Positions 25,049 to 34,426 of a stretch of 64,000 nt of DNA are shown here, one piece after another. The DNA comes from UBA12545 sp051024685 (GTDB lineage: Bacteria > Bacillota > DSM-521 > Neomoorellales > Neomoorellaceae). The stretch's first letter is position 1. Every line of letters begins with the position of its first letter. Where the stretch lies: assembly GCA_051024685.1 (NCBI GenBank), contig JAZHPA010000005.1, positions 31,429 to 95,428 of the forward strand. The letters run 5' to 3'. A program made the position numbers and the translations under genes. The notes under the pieces were generated by a model. That model searched no databases. It saw only the letters and a program-made list of their open reading frames with translations, and was not told where the DNA came from.

Positions 25049-25837
25049 TTAGCCCAACAAATCTTCCTCTCCAAACAGCTTCCGCACCATAAACACAAGT
25101 CCGACTACTAGCCCGGAAGCCGCCGCTAGGACTAGTCTACCGGTGCCTTCAAACATGCCCCTAAACACCGTGGCATCCAGCAAAAGCCCCAATAGCAGAA
25201 TGCTTATAGTTACATAAGCTGCAATGCGGGGCTCCAGCGTGGCCTTTGCCCGCTCGGCAAGGAGCCTGTCCCTCTGCCTTAGAGCGCAGCCGAGCCTTTT
25301 GAGTCCCTGTGCCGCAGCCCTTGGACCCCCCGCCCTCTCCGAAGCGGCCACAATCGCGGCTACTGCCTTGAGCTCGGGCAGGCCCCATTTTTCACCCACA
25401 GCCTCAAACATTTTGGGAAACGAAGCAAGCGGGTTCAGCCTTCTCGCCGCGAGCATCCCTTTAAATTCGCCCGCCAGAGGCTCCGGGAACCTTTCCGAGG
25501 CGTTCTTCACCACCTCCGGGGTCGTCTGCCCCACGGCATAAAGGCCCGCCGCTGCGGCCACGAAGTCCGAAACCAGGGACCGTAGACGGGCAACTCTTTT
25601 TTGCTCTCTGTAGCCTGCCAGCCAGGTAGGCAAGTGCCATCCCAAAAGACCCCAGAAAAACCCAGCGATGGGAGTTTGGAACGCCAGGATGCCTAATAAG
25701 AGAAAGGTAGCGGCGCTGGCCACCTTCACCCCGTGACGAATGCAGTAAAAGAAAAGGCTGCCTGCCGGAGACTCTTTGCTTATCAGGGTGTAGAAAAGTG
25801 AAAACAGGCTGAGAAAAAGAAGAACTGCCCAAACCAA
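25049..25837 (-). CDS. TadB/TadC-like inner-membrane protein of a second Tad-like motor
   Basis: 262 residues from a TTG at 25837 with GGGGG eight bases upstream. Two N-terminal and two C-terminal membrane helices flank a helical cytoplasmic domain (FVAAAAGLYAVGQTTPEVVKNA ... GLPELKAVAAIVAASERAGG). This is the T2SSF layout, though sequence similarity to the TadB at 11.2 kb is low by eye. It follows a CpaF-like ATPase by 15 bases, so the pair would form a motor plus platform. Only one platform gene is present here, unlike the TadB/TadC pair at 10-12 kb. Confidence 0.68.
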   Translation of the reverse strand: MVWAVLLFLSLFSLFYTLISKESPAGSLFFYCIRHGVKVASAATFLLLGILAFQTPIAGFFWGLLGWHLPTWLAGYREQKRVARLRSLVSDFVAAAAGLYAVGQTTPEVVKNASERFPEPLAGEFKGMLAARRLNPLASFPKMFEAVGEKWGLPELKAVAAIVAASERAGGPRAAAQGLKRLGCALRQRDRLLAERAKATLEPRIAAYVTISILLLGLLLDATVFRGMFEGTGRLVLAAASGLVVGLVFMVRKLFGEEDLLG

Positions 25838-25852
25838 CCACAGGACCCCCTT

Positions 25853-27205
25853 TCAAAAGAGATACTTCTCTTCAACCTTTTCGTATTCAGGTTTCACCTT
25901 TGCCCCCCTGAAGGCCAGTAGCGCCAGCCTCTCCGGCGACACCGGATTTTCATACACCCACCTCCGCACCCTGCCTCTAGAGGCCGCGAATTCCTGGGCG
26001 TCAAACTTCACAATCCTCCGGTATCCCTCGCCTGGAATGACCTCCACTACCTCCATCAGCGTCCGCTTGCGCTCTTGGGTCACGGTCTCTTTATCCAGAA
26101 AGATGATAAAGTGGAACATCGAAGCTATAACTTCGTCCAGGAACTCTCTGGGCAGGTTTACTCCACCGTCCATAAACATGCCCCACAACCTGGTCCGCAG
26201 GGAATTTACGTCGCCCGCGTGGCCGGTGGTCCAAAAGCCCCCCGAAGTAGAACTTGCCATCTGGGAGGCGGCTATTATCTCTTTCGACCTTATCTCCCCC
26301 ACTATGGCCCTGTCAGGGTTGGATCTATTCATGGTGCGGCAGAGCTGCGTCATGTCTACGATGGTCTTATCTCCGTATACCACCTCCACCAAATTTACGC
26401 AGTTTTGCAGGTCCGGCAGAAACAGCTCGAAGCTGGTTTCCGCAATAAAAACCCTTTCCTGGGGGTCTATGTGCAGGGCGAGGGCCCTCAGGAAGGTCGT
26501 CTTGCCTGAATCGGTCCTTCCGAAAACCCCCACGTTGGCGTGCCCCCGCACCAACAGGTCGACCAGCATGTCTGCTGCAAATTTGGGCAGCATCCCGAAC
26601 TCTACCAGTTTCTCCAGGGGCATCGGGGGGCGCGTCACAGGAGACTTTCTTATGGTAAACGCCACGCCTAAAGGAGAAACCTTAAACCCTATAGCCGCTA
26701 ATCGGCTGCCGTCTCTCAGCCAGGCGTCTACAATAGGGGCGTCTTCGGTAAAAGGGCGCCCTGCGTCCTCACATATCTTTTGGCAGTACCTTAAGGCATC
26801 TTCGTTGTCTTCGAAGTAATGGTCCCCCGCGTACCACGGCCTTCCGTGCTTGCCGTAGAAGACTTTCGGCCTGCCGTCGGCCGAAGGGTTCACAAAAATC
26901 TCGGTTATCTCTCCTGCTCCCGGTCCGGCAAAAAATTCTTGCAACACGCCGTATCCCGCGGCGTGCCCCACAATAGCTTGAACCACCTCTTCTTTTTCGT
27001 CCGGGAGAAGGTCGTCCCTGGAAAAGACGGCCCGCCTTACGATGACTTCTATTTCCTCCAGGTTCTTCCCGCCGAAGTGGCCCCCGGAAAACAACTCCGG
27101 ACGTTCCATGTAAAGAGAACGGGCAATCTCATCGATCAATTGTTCTTTCTGCTTCCTCACAATGTCCAGCCAGTTGCCGGGCTCGAGTTCTAAACGTTCT
27201 GTCAA
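25853..27205 (-). CDS. Second CpaF/VirB11-like secretion ATPase
   Basis: 450 residues from a TTG at 27205 with GGGG eight bases upstream; an earlier start would overlap the preceding gene. A CpaF N-terminal domain is followed by a Walker A that reads GRTDSGKT, a Walker B-like segment RAIVGEIRSKE and a His-containing loop (GFWTTGHAGD). All are VirB11-superfamily features. It is only distantly like the ATPase at 12.2 kb. Position between a CpaE-like gene and a TadB-like gene marks a second Tad-type motor. Downstream of the T4SS genes it could instead serve as the VirB11 of that system. Confidence 0.85.
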   Translation of the reverse strand: MTERLELEPGNWLDIVRKQKEQLIDEIARSLYMERPELFSGGHFGGKNLEEIEVIVRRAVFSRDDLLPDEKEEVVQAIVGHAAGYGVLQEFFAGPGAGEITEIFVNPSADGRPKVFYGKHGRPWYAGDHYFEDNEDALRYCQKICEDAGRPFTEDAPIVDAWLRDGSRLAAIGFKVSPLGVAFTIRKSPVTRPPMPLEKLVEFGMLPKFAADMLVDLLVRGHANVGVFGRTDSGKTTFLRALALHIDPQERVFIAETSFELFLPDLQNCVNLVEVVYGDKTIVDMTQLCRTMNRSNPDRAIVGEIRSKEIIAASQMASSTSGGFWTTGHAGDVNSLRTRLWGMFMDGGVNLPREFLDEVIASMFHFIIFLDKETVTQERKRTLMEVVEVIPGEGYRRIVKFDAQEFAASRGRVRRWVYENPVSPERLALLAFRGAKVKPEYEKVEEKYLF

Positions 27206-27249
27206 CCAGCACACCCCTTTCCGCAGAGTACCCGGCGTCTTCCGGGCGT

Positions 27250-28533
27250 TTATAGAAGCTCTTGCAGCATTTTCTCCCACCGGACATCCCACTGCTGTTT
27301 TGAAAGCAATACCACCCGTCTCACGGACGCCTTAACGCCGAGAAGCCTCAGCTCCTTCAAAATCTCCTCAGCGCATTCAGCCTCCTGGTTTAATCCCAGG
27401 AGGGGCAGCAGTATAACATCGCACATTTCCAGCGCGGCAAAGGAAGCCGGCTCCAAGAAATTTACGCCGGCGTTCACGACGGTCAGGCGCGGTCTTACGC
27501 TGTACCTCTGGTGCACCTGCGATATTATCTCGCGAAATAGAGGACCCGGGTTTTCCCCGAAGTCCGGCGTGCCGATATAACCGAGTTTGCTGCCCACCGG
27601 AAGATACTTCATACCCCAACCCCGCTCACGAAGCATCTTCAGGGCGAGCTCTGCCGTAACGCTGTCGGCGAACGTCGCCAGGCCCGCGTTCTCGGTTCCA
27701 CATTCTGAGGGACCTGTCTGGCGCACGCCGAAGTAAAGGTCCAGCTCTGGACAGGCAAAATCATAGTTCACCAGCGCGACGTCCCAACCTGCTTTCGCGG
27801 CCGCTGCCGCTATGTTGAAGGCGGCAAAGCTCTTGAGACCTCCGCCAGGATTCCAGACCGTCACAATTCGACCCCTGGAAGGAGACTTCAAAGGTGGCTT
27901 TGCGGACGGAGCAGTTCCTCCTCCTCTTCTTGTCTCCACCGGCGCTGTCCCCACCCGGAGTTCCTCTGCGGGCTCGCTGCCCGGGTCTTCCGGAATCTCT
28001 CCTGCCGCTTTATTATCCCCGGCCCCTGCACCGCCGCCGGATGCTCCCGTCCTATAGTTCGTCGCATCTGGAGCCCCTTCAACGTCCTTGACCGTTCCCG
28101 CTATTTCACCAACAACCTGCTCCACCGCCTCACCGCTCAGCCCCAGCTCGCTTAAGGCCCCCGCAAGGGTGCCCTTTTCCCCCAGCCTATTTATCAACTC
28201 ACCCGCATTAACCGGGTCGCATAGAAGGTCGTATACGCCGCAGGCGATGGCCCGGAGAACGAGGGTGCGAGTCTCCGGGTCCGCCGGGGAGCCCGGAAGG
28301 AGTATTACCCTTTTATCGTACAGCCTCAAGGGGAATATCACTTTTGTTACGAGGTCCTCTTCGCCGTCCAAATGGAGCCCCAAAACAACCACGTCTGCCT
28401 CTTTCTGTTTGGCCGTTTCCACCACATAGTCCCGTATATAGCATGTGCCCGCCACTTCAATCCCGGCATCTTTAAGGCTTTCTGCAAGGATGCTGTCGAG
28501 CTCTTCCAGGCCCGTTGCCAGCAGCACCCGCAT
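27250..28533 (-). CDS. CpaE-like protein: pseudo-receiver plus MinD/ParA-like domain
   Basis: 427 residues. Residues 1-130 form an alpha/beta receiver-like domain (MRVLLATGLEEL ... DVVVLGLHLDGEED). A Gly/Pro/Glu-rich linker of about 80 residues follows, then a MinD-family domain. Its P-loop is WNPGGGLKSFAAFNIA, missing the usual KGGxGKT signature Lys. CpaE-type proteins guide pilus assembly to a cell position. It starts with GGGGGGAGA upstream and precedes the CpaF-like ATPase by about 45 bases. It differs from the shorter CpaE at 14.2 kb, which has an HTH instead of a receiver. Confidence 0.78.
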   Translation of the reverse strand: MRVLLATGLEELDSILAESLKDAGIEVAGTCYIRDYVVETAKQKEADVVVLGLHLDGEEDLVTKVIFPLRLYDKRVILLPGSPADPETRTLVLRAIACGVYDLLCDPVNAGELINRLGEKGTLAGALSELGLSGEAVEQVVGEIAGTVKDVEGAPDATNYRTGASGGGAGAGDNKAAGEIPEDPGSEPAEELRVGTAPVETRRGGGTAPSAKPPLKSPSRGRIVTVWNPGGGLKSFAAFNIAAAAAKAGWDVALVNYDFACPELDLYFGVRQTGPSECGTENAGLATFADSVTAELALKMLRERGWGMKYLPVGSKLGYIGTPDFGENPGPLFREIISQVHQRYSVRPRLTVVNAGVNFLEPASFAALEMCDVILLPLLGLNQEAECAEEILKELRLLGVKASVRRVVLLSKQQWDVRWEKMLQELL

Positions 28534-28583
28534 CTTCCTGTCTCCCCCCTTTCCGCTTTTCCGATTTGCCAGCAGTGTACTGC

Positions 28584-30257
28584 CTACCTCGCCAGTATCA
28601 GGAACGGGTCGATGGTCGTTTTTGCCGCCAGGTCGTGCACTTCAAAATGAAGGTGGGGTCCACTCGACTTTCCCGTAGACCCCACCAGTCCTATGACTTT
28701 CCCCGGCAGCACTTCTTCCCCCTCAGACACCAGTATCCTCGATAGGTGTCCGTAGCGGTACATGTATATGCCGTCCGATATGTCTATATAGTTCCCGTAG
28801 ATTGCGTCCCATCCCGTGTATTCTACCCTGCCTGCCGAAACAGAAACCGCATCTACCCCGTGGGGAGCTGCTATGTCTATGCCATGATGCGCCCTTCTGA
28901 ACAGGGTCGCCTCGGGATGGTAAGTATCCGTGATTTCCGTCCAACCCGGTACCGGCCATACCGCATTGTGGTATGTTTGAAACCTTTCGGCGTATGCGTA
29001 TATATCGGGAATATACCCCATGGCGTAGGCCTTCCGGACGGCCTCTTCACCTCTGCCGGCCCCAACGTAGAAGGCCAGCACCGGGGCTGCCTGCTCCTGC
29101 CAGTTACCCTCCCAGTCAACGCTCTTAAGTCCCTGCTCATAGAGCAGAAACGCACCCATGAGTATCTGGGCCCGGGGATTGTACCTGTCTTTTTCCGGGT
29201 CAAAGCCCAGCCGGGGTGCATAGTGCTCCCAGTTGGTCGGGCTAACCTGCATTATGCCGAAGCAACCAGTAGTGCTGTTGATGGCCCGGTGGTCAAAAGA
29301 TGACTCTCTTAGGGCCACCGCGGCCAGGAACCACCACGGTATGCCGTATTCCCGCTCGGCTTCCATGAAGAAAGGCATGAGATCCGGTGGTATCATGCTG
29401 GCCGAAACGGCCGCCGCAGGATCAATTCCCGACCCCATGAGCCATGCCAGCCTCGCCTGCTGTCGGCTGAAACCGGTTGCTGCTTCCAGAATGGCGTCTC
29501 GGGCGAGGGGTACGCTTCCATCCGTTTCTTTGAAGTGCTTCTTCAAGAATGCCTCCAGCCTCTGATAAGGATTGTCCCACACCTGCACAACGTCAACGAG
29601 CTCTTCATAGGTAACGGTGGTGTCCCCGCGCTCCTTTGTGACCCACTCATAGCGGTACTGGTACAGTCCCGTGTAGGTGGATGCCTCCACCAATAGGTAG
29701 ACGTCGTAGCTCGTGCTCTCGCCGTCCTCACCGCTCACAGTAACCCGGGACCGCTTGTAGTAAAAATAAGGGGCCAGTTCCTCCGCAGCAGCCTTTATGA
29801 TCGAGTCGGGTATTTCCGCCGCACCGCTGGCAAAGGTATAATAAAGGGCCGGTGCATGTATGGCTCCCCAGGTCAGCATATGCTTTCTGTCGCTGCCGTA
29901 ACGGTCAACCAGCCGCCCAATATATTCCCCCTTGCCCGGGTAATAAGATCTCCCGGCAGACGGCTCGCCGGAAACCAGCCAGGTATTTCTTATGTTGTAC
30001 TCATCGCACAAGAGCTGGTACTCCTCCAACAGGGCATCTCCGGTATCGGAAGGCAAGACCCCCGTCAAAAGGCGCATGGGAGCCATGACCTCGTATACCG
30101 CGGCCACGAGCAGCAGGAGACCGAAAATGAGAAAAACCGCAACCAGGACTGGTACCAGATAAGGTGCCAGGAAGGCCAGCGCTTTTTTAAAGAAGGACCG
30201 CGCAAGAAGAATGCGGGCACCGCTCCTTATTCCCCCTGTATTTCCGGACCTCTTCAT
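28584..30257 (-). CDS. VirB1-like cell-wall hydrolase: lytic transglycosylase plus M23 peptidase
   Basis: 557 residues from the ATG at 30257 (GAGGA just upstream). One N-terminal membrane helix (LVPVLVAVFLIFGLLLLVAAVY) is followed by a region of unknown function. Next comes an SLT transglycosylase domain (PWWFLAAVALRESSFDHRAI with catalytic Glu in RESSF, then GCFGIMQVSPTNW). The C-terminal M23 zinc peptidase has its His/Asp ligands in RRAHHGIDIAAPHG and a final HLHFEVHD. Such two-headed enzymes open the peptidoglycan for conjugation channels in Gram-positive elements. It follows the T4SS genes on the same strand, separated from them by a terminator-like hairpin. Confidence 0.92.
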   Translation of the reverse strand: MKRSGNTGGIRSGARILLARSFFKKALAFLAPYLVPVLVAVFLIFGLLLLVAAVYEVMAPMRLLTGVLPSDTGDALLEEYQLLCDEYNIRNTWLVSGEPSAGRSYYPGKGEYIGRLVDRYGSDRKHMLTWGAIHAPALYYTFASGAAEIPDSIIKAAAEELAPYFYYKRSRVTVSGEDGESTSYDVYLLVEASTYTGLYQYRYEWVTKERGDTTVTYEELVDVVQVWDNPYQRLEAFLKKHFKETDGSVPLARDAILEAATGFSRQQARLAWLMGSGIDPAAAVSASMIPPDLMPFFMEAEREYGIPWWFLAAVALRESSFDHRAINSTTGCFGIMQVSPTNWEHYAPRLGFDPEKDRYNPRAQILMGAFLLYEQGLKSVDWEGNWQEQAAPVLAFYVGAGRGEEAVRKAYAMGYIPDIYAYAERFQTYHNAVWPVPGWTEITDTYHPEATLFRRAHHGIDIAAPHGVDAVSVSAGRVEYTGWDAIYGNYIDISDGIYMYRYGHLSRILVSEGEEVLPGKVIGLVGSTGKSSGPHLHFEVHDLAAKTTIDPFLILAR

Positions 30258-30279
30258 AATTTCCTCATCCATACAAAGC

Positions 30280-30330
30280 AAAAACGCGGCGCATGAGCCC
30301 GTCTGCTTTAGCCCGGGCAGAAAACGCCGC
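30280..30330 (-). terminator. Terminator-like hairpin within the T4SS gene run
   Basis: Minus strand GCGGCG ... CGCCGC with an inner GCCCGGGC/GCCCGT stem, followed by GTTTTTGC. It lies between the 30376-31164 gene and the wall hydrolase and may lower read-through. Confidence 0.6.
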
Positions 30331-30375
30331 TGCGTCCCTCCCCCAAATGAAATAAAAGCCAAAGTTGCACATTGG

Positions 30376-31164
30376 CTACCCCTGCATGCCGGGTCCCCAT
30401 CTCTGCCTTAAAGCGTTATATATTTCCGCAGTACGCTGCACTCTCCTCACGGCCGGCGGACCGAACCCGAGGGTAGTCCCCGTCACGGCTATGCCAGTTT
30501 TTATTATGGCTCCAGCCGTAGACTGGCTCCTGGTGTATAGCTTTAGAGCCTCCCCCAGGGTCAACTGCTGTCCTCCCTCCCCGGGGTACTGCTGCCTTAT
30601 TTCGCCTAGACTCCTGAATATGTTTCCACCCAGTCTCCGGGCGGCCTCGACGTTGCCCCATACTGCGCCGAAAAGGTGGCTGCTTCCCGGAGCGAAGTGG
30701 TCAGCTGGAGAAAATATGGCGGCCGTACGCGCGTACTTTATACCCCCTCTCCTGTCGGCCTCTACCACGTCGTGCTCCAGGGGGGATACCAGAGTGCCGT
30801 CCGACCCCCTTGCACCTCCGCTGCCAACAGCAAGGGGAGCTTTTCCGGATATGCCGCTTCCCTCGGCCGTCCCGCCGGCCAGCGCAGCCGGAGCCCCTTC
30901 CAGAGGCGGTATTTTGCCCCCGCCGGGAGGGGATGCGGTCTTGACGTTGGCATTCCACCCGGTCCCCGCCAGACGGGCGAAACCCGCTACGGCCATAAGG
31001 GTGCCTACGGCCCGCCCTGCCACACCTTCTTCGTCTACACCTATCCACTGGAGAAAGCCCATCATTATGTTCCTGATGGCCTTACTGAGAGGGAAAAAGA
31101 GTGCCATGAGCACCAGCGCAGAGAGCATGGCGCCCATGGGGTCTCCTTGGGGGGGAGTAAACAT
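30376..31164 (-). CDS. T4SS-associated membrane protein of unknown function
   Basis: 262 residues. One N-terminal hydrophobic segment (MLSALVLMALFFPLSKAI) and a second (GRAVGTLMAVAGFARLAG) are followed by a Gly/Ala/Pro-rich low-complexity stretch. The C-terminus is helical and soluble (GEALKLYTRSQSTAGAIIKTG). I do not recognise a family. Its place between VirB6 and the wall hydrolase suggests part of the conjugation channel or a regulator of it, comparable to poorly conserved membrane proteins in other Gram-positive T4SS operons. Confidence 0.6.
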   Translation of the reverse strand: MFTPPQGDPMGAMLSALVLMALFFPLSKAIRNIMMGFLQWIGVDEEGVAGRAVGTLMAVAGFARLAGTGWNANVKTASPPGGGKIPPLEGAPAALAGGTAEGSGISGKAPLAVGSGGARGSDGTLVSPLEHDVVEADRRGGIKYARTAAIFSPADHFAPGSSHLFGAVWGNVEAARRLGGNIFRSLGEIRQQYPGEGGQQLTLGEALKLYTRSQSTAGAIIKTGIAVTGTTLGFGPPAVRRVQRTAEIYNALRQRWGPGMQG

Positions 31165-31244
31165 ACATCATCCCGCCTTTCGATCAATCTCACTTATGCG
31201 ACTTCTTCTCCGCTCCTTCAGGGGCCGACGGTCTTATAATGCTC

Positions 31245-32468
31245 TTATATACTGGCCCAGAACTTTTGAAAGACGATAAACAGTGTCCAGACAAAGGCGT
31301 GAATGCTCTGCATAAAAAGATTGCTCACGATTTCTCCCGCCCACAGGCCGAAGACCTTCCTGCTGCGGCTTAACGCATACATCGCCGCGAAAACCGGGGT
31401 CATTACCAGGAACACCAGCAGGACAAAGTGGCGGACAATGTAAATAACGTTAATCGCCAGGGTAAGGCCAGCGGCGGCCAGCAACACTACAGCATAACCG
31501 ATGGGGTTTTCCACTAGGGTCGGAGTCCATTCAAAGAAAGTTCTCGGGTCGATAAGGTCGGGCACGCTCCCGACGGCAGGCACCGAAGTGACCAGCCAGT
31601 AAAGAAGGCTCACAATGCCGTTGTTGACGTCCCCGAGGACTTTAAATACAAGAGGAGCGCACATAACCATAAAGAGGGCGGCAAGGCAGTGGAGTATGCC
31701 CATCTTGGCCTCCGCATACTCGCCCGGGTTGTCTCTAAAGTTCACCAGTAGGCGGTACGCGTTCACCACTACCGCCAGCACGATAAATGCCCCTACCAGG
31801 CCGGAAAAGACGGTATACCACTCTCCTATGAGCTGCCACTCGGCATCGGAAAAAGGGCCCGCATGATACAGTTTTTCGGTCAGGCCCTCTTTCCCTATGC
31901 CTTCCAGGTTGTATATCAGAACATGAGGATACTTGGCTCCTACGAGAGTGAACAGTAGGTACGCCAGCAGCTGGATGGGAATGGCAACTATTTTGCCGAA
32001 GGTGCTTCCCAGGATATTGGTCATTTCGTTTTGGACGGCATCCAGCCAGGTACCGGGCAGTTCCCCATAGTCCTGCGGCATACCCCTTGGGTACGACGGC
32101 GGGACGCTTTCTCCGGGAACCAGGGTTTTTACTACAAACCCTACTATAACTTCGGCCATAAGAGCTATGCCAATGCCGACGGTCGCGAAGAGCATCGCTT
32201 TCTTGGCCTTTGTGAGCCTTTCTTCACTACCGCCGCTCGTAATAAACATGTAGGCGGCGATTATAAGGACTGCGACAGCTGCCACCCCCACAAACCCCGC
32301 CGCAAGGTGGCCGAATGTTCTGAGCCTAATCGCCAATTCCTGGGCGGATGAATAGGGGTCCTGCCCCCCGAAACCGTAGACTTCGGCTGCGGCAGTACCA
32401 GCGCACTGCAGTACGAGCATAAGCAGCGCTAGGACTGCGACCAGATATTTGGGCCATGCCCGCACCAT
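31245..32468 (-). CDS. VirB6-like polytopic T4SS channel protein with VirB2-like N-terminus
   Basis: 407 residues from the ATG at 32468, which has GGGGGG nine bases upstream and follows the VirB4 stop by three bases. A signal-like helix is followed by a pair of helices in VirB2/TrbC style. That pair (HLAAGFVGVAAVAVLIIAAY ... MLFATVGIGIALMAEVIVGF, with a short polar SGGSEERLTKAKK loop) closely resembles the small pilins at 44 kb. The C-terminal 250 residues contain five or more further membrane helices as in VirB6/TrbL. It thus looks like a fusion of a pilin-like module and a channel protein. It would sit in the cell membrane and form the translocation pore with VirB4. Confidence 0.8.
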   Translation of the reverse strand: MVRAWPKYLVAVLALLMLVLQCAGTAAAEVYGFGGQDPYSSAQELAIRLRTFGHLAAGFVGVAAVAVLIIAAYMFITSGGSEERLTKAKKAMLFATVGIGIALMAEVIVGFVVKTLVPGESVPPSYPRGMPQDYGELPGTWLDAVQNEMTNILGSTFGKIVAIPIQLLAYLLFTLVGAKYPHVLIYNLEGIGKEGLTEKLYHAGPFSDAEWQLIGEWYTVFSGLVGAFIVLAVVVNAYRLLVNFRDNPGEYAEAKMGILHCLAALFMVMCAPLVFKVLGDVNNGIVSLLYWLVTSVPAVGSVPDLIDPRTFFEWTPTLVENPIGYAVVLLAAAGLTLAINVIYIVRHFVLLVFLVMTPVFAAMYALSRSRKVFGLWAGEIVSNLFMQSIHAFVWTLFIVFQKFWASI

Positions 32469-32473
32469 TACTA

Positions 32474-34426
32474 CTATCCCCCCAGCTGCTCCGTTTCTGC
32501 ACCGTGGAGGCCGAGCATTTCCTTTTCCCATTCTGCCAGGTCGAAATGCACGGCGGCAACTTCTCCTTCGATATACAGGATGCCGTCCCCTTTACCGCAG
32601 TTCCTGCTGGCAATGAAATCTATACATCCAGTGGACAAGTTAAGGGCCGAGCCTATAGTCTTTGCCTCCGAAGCTTCGGTGCGCATAAGAAAGCAGGTGG
32701 GGCACTGTGCCAGTATGTTCCTCCCGTCTTCGCTGTTAAAATCCCTGAAGGACTGCGTCGTCAGGACCATAGCAGTCTTGTATTTGCGCCCCCTTTTTGC
32801 ACCGTTCAAGAGGAAGGCCGCAGAATTAGAGTGTCTCAAGAAAGTCCATGCCTCGTCCACTATGAGCAGTTTTCTTTCTTTTCTCCGGCCCTTCACCAGG
32901 TGCTCCCACAGCCACATAAAGACTATCTGGGTAGCATAGAAACGTAGGAAGTCGTCCTTTTCTACCGCCTTCAGATCGAATATCATAATCTTCGCGTCCT
33001 GCGGGTCTACCTTCGTTTCGCCGTCAAAAAATCCAAGGGTCCCGGTCCTCAGAAAGGGCTTTAATAAGAAGGCTACTCGTTCCGCGCCCATGGCCTCCAG
33101 CCGCCTTGCTACATCGCTCAATGTGGGCATCCTCTTGTAGTGCCTCCCCACGGCAAATGAACCGTCAGGGAGTCTCTCGCCGCCGGGATGGTAGAGGCTT
33201 TCGGGATCCCTTGTTATTCCACGGGCCTCATATTCCGTCCTTAAAGCTTCTTCCAGTGCGATAATGCCTTCGGCGCCCAGTTTTTCACCTCTGTTTTCCA
33301 AGACCGCCTCTATAAGCGCCGCTACTTCCCGCACTTTACCAGGAAGGTCCACGTATTCTTTCTTTTCGTAGTCATCCCATTCCGGCCTTATGTCGAGCGG
33401 ATTAAAGACCGCTTCCGCTGAGGGATCGAGTCTTACGTAAAATCCGCCGAAGTGTTTCGCCAGTCTTAAGTATTCTCCCTCTACGTCCAGAAACACTGCC
33501 GTCGTGCCTCTGACAACCTGTCTCAAAGCCATCAACATGGTGGTCACCGTTTTCCCCGACCCGCTCCGGCCTAAAATGAACATATGCGAGTTCATGAGAT
33601 CCGGCCGCCACAGGTCGACGAACACCGGCGACCGTGTATGGCGGTTGAAACCCCAGAATATGCCACCCGTATGGCTGAAGTCTGCGGTGAGGAGAGGCAT
33701 GAGGGTCGAGGCGCCGCCGGAGAGGAGGTTGTGGTACTGGTATCTCTTCAATCCGCCCTTCGGAGTGAGCCCGTAAGGCATGAGGTGGCGCAGCGCTTCT
33801 TCCTGCCAGAATTCTATGACTTCCAGCTTGGCTCCTGCGGCTGCGACGGCGTCCTCCACCTGCTGACATCTCAAGGCCAGATCTTCTTCACTCCTGGCAG
33901 TGACGCCTACCAGCATACAGGCATAAACCATGCGGTCTTCGCCACCATGGATGATCTGCCTCAACTCTTCTATTTCTCTTATGGCTATTTCAAGTTCTGG
34001 CTTGTTGGTGATAGATCCCCTCTTGACCACCTCCAGGTTGTACTGGGAGGAAAGTTCCACCATCTTGCGGGTGAGCTTTTTGGTGACCGACCTTGGTGGG
34101 GGCGGCACAAGGTATATGCTCACTTCCACTCCCGGGGCGTTCCATAGTTCGTCAAGCCACCCTACGTCAAGGTATTCAGGCAGAACTCGGACGGCGTATA
34201 CCCTCTTGTAGTGGTCACCCATTCTTATGTGCCTCGGCGTTAGTTCTATGCCGTCGGGAGATATAAGCCTAAAAGGTTCGGTAATATTATCAAAAAGGTC
34301 AAAATCGTCCACCCAGGCTTCCCGATACTCCTCCCCGTCTAAGGGCGCCCTCATGCTTTCATCTCCAGGCTCATGCTCAGGCCCGGTAGTACGGCGCCTC
34401 TTTAAGCGGCTGATCAAACGGTTCAA
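32474..34426 (-). CDS. virB4: VirB4-like T4SS ATPase
   Basis: 650 residues. An N-terminal VirB4 domain (residues 1-250) is followed by the ATPase: Walker A GRSGSGKT (286-293), Walker B LLIVDEAWTFL, and the usual arginine/glutamine-rich end region (VLTTQSFRDF, RTEASEAKTIGSAL). VirB4 powers substrate transfer and pilus biogenesis in all type IV secretion systems. It overlaps the preceding membrane protein gene by 50 bases and lies three bases before the VirB6 start, so it is tightly coupled to both. No VirD4-like coupling ATPase was found in the window. Confidence 0.93.
   Translation of the reverse strand: MNRLISRLKRRRTTGPEHEPGDESMRAPLDGEEYREAWVDDFDLFDNITEPFRLISPDGIELTPRHIRMGDHYKRVYAVRVLPEYLDVGWLDELWNAPGVEVSIYLVPPPPRSVTKKLTRKMVELSSQYNLEVVKRGSITNKPELEIAIREIEELRQIIHGGEDRMVYACMLVGVTARSEEDLALRCQQVEDAVAAAGAKLEVIEFWQEEALRHLMPYGLTPKGGLKRYQYHNLLSGGASTLMPLLTADFSHTGGIFWGFNRHTRSPVFVDLWRPDLMNSHMFILGRSGSGKTVTTMLMALRQVVRGTTAVFLDVEGEYLRLAKHFGGFYVRLDPSAEAVFNPLDIRPEWDDYEKKEYVDLPGKVREVAALIEAVLENRGEKLGAEGIIALEEALRTEYEARGITRDPESLYHPGGERLPDGSFAVGRHYKRMPTLSDVARRLEAMGAERVAFLLKPFLRTGTLGFFDGETKVDPQDAKIMIFDLKAVEKDDFLRFYATQIVFMWLWEHLVKGRRKERKLLIVDEAWTFLRHSNSAAFLLNGAKRGRKYKTAMVLTTQSFRDFNSEDGRNILAQCPTCFLMRTEASEAKTIGSALNLSTGCIDFIASRNCGKGDGILYIEGEVAAVHFDLAEWEKEMLGLHGAETEQLGG

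Noticed and set aside
26037..26819. Plus-strand open frame of 260 codons
   Set aside because: Antisense to the CpaF-like ATPase; Ser/Pro/Thr-rich composition is typical of a shadow frame.
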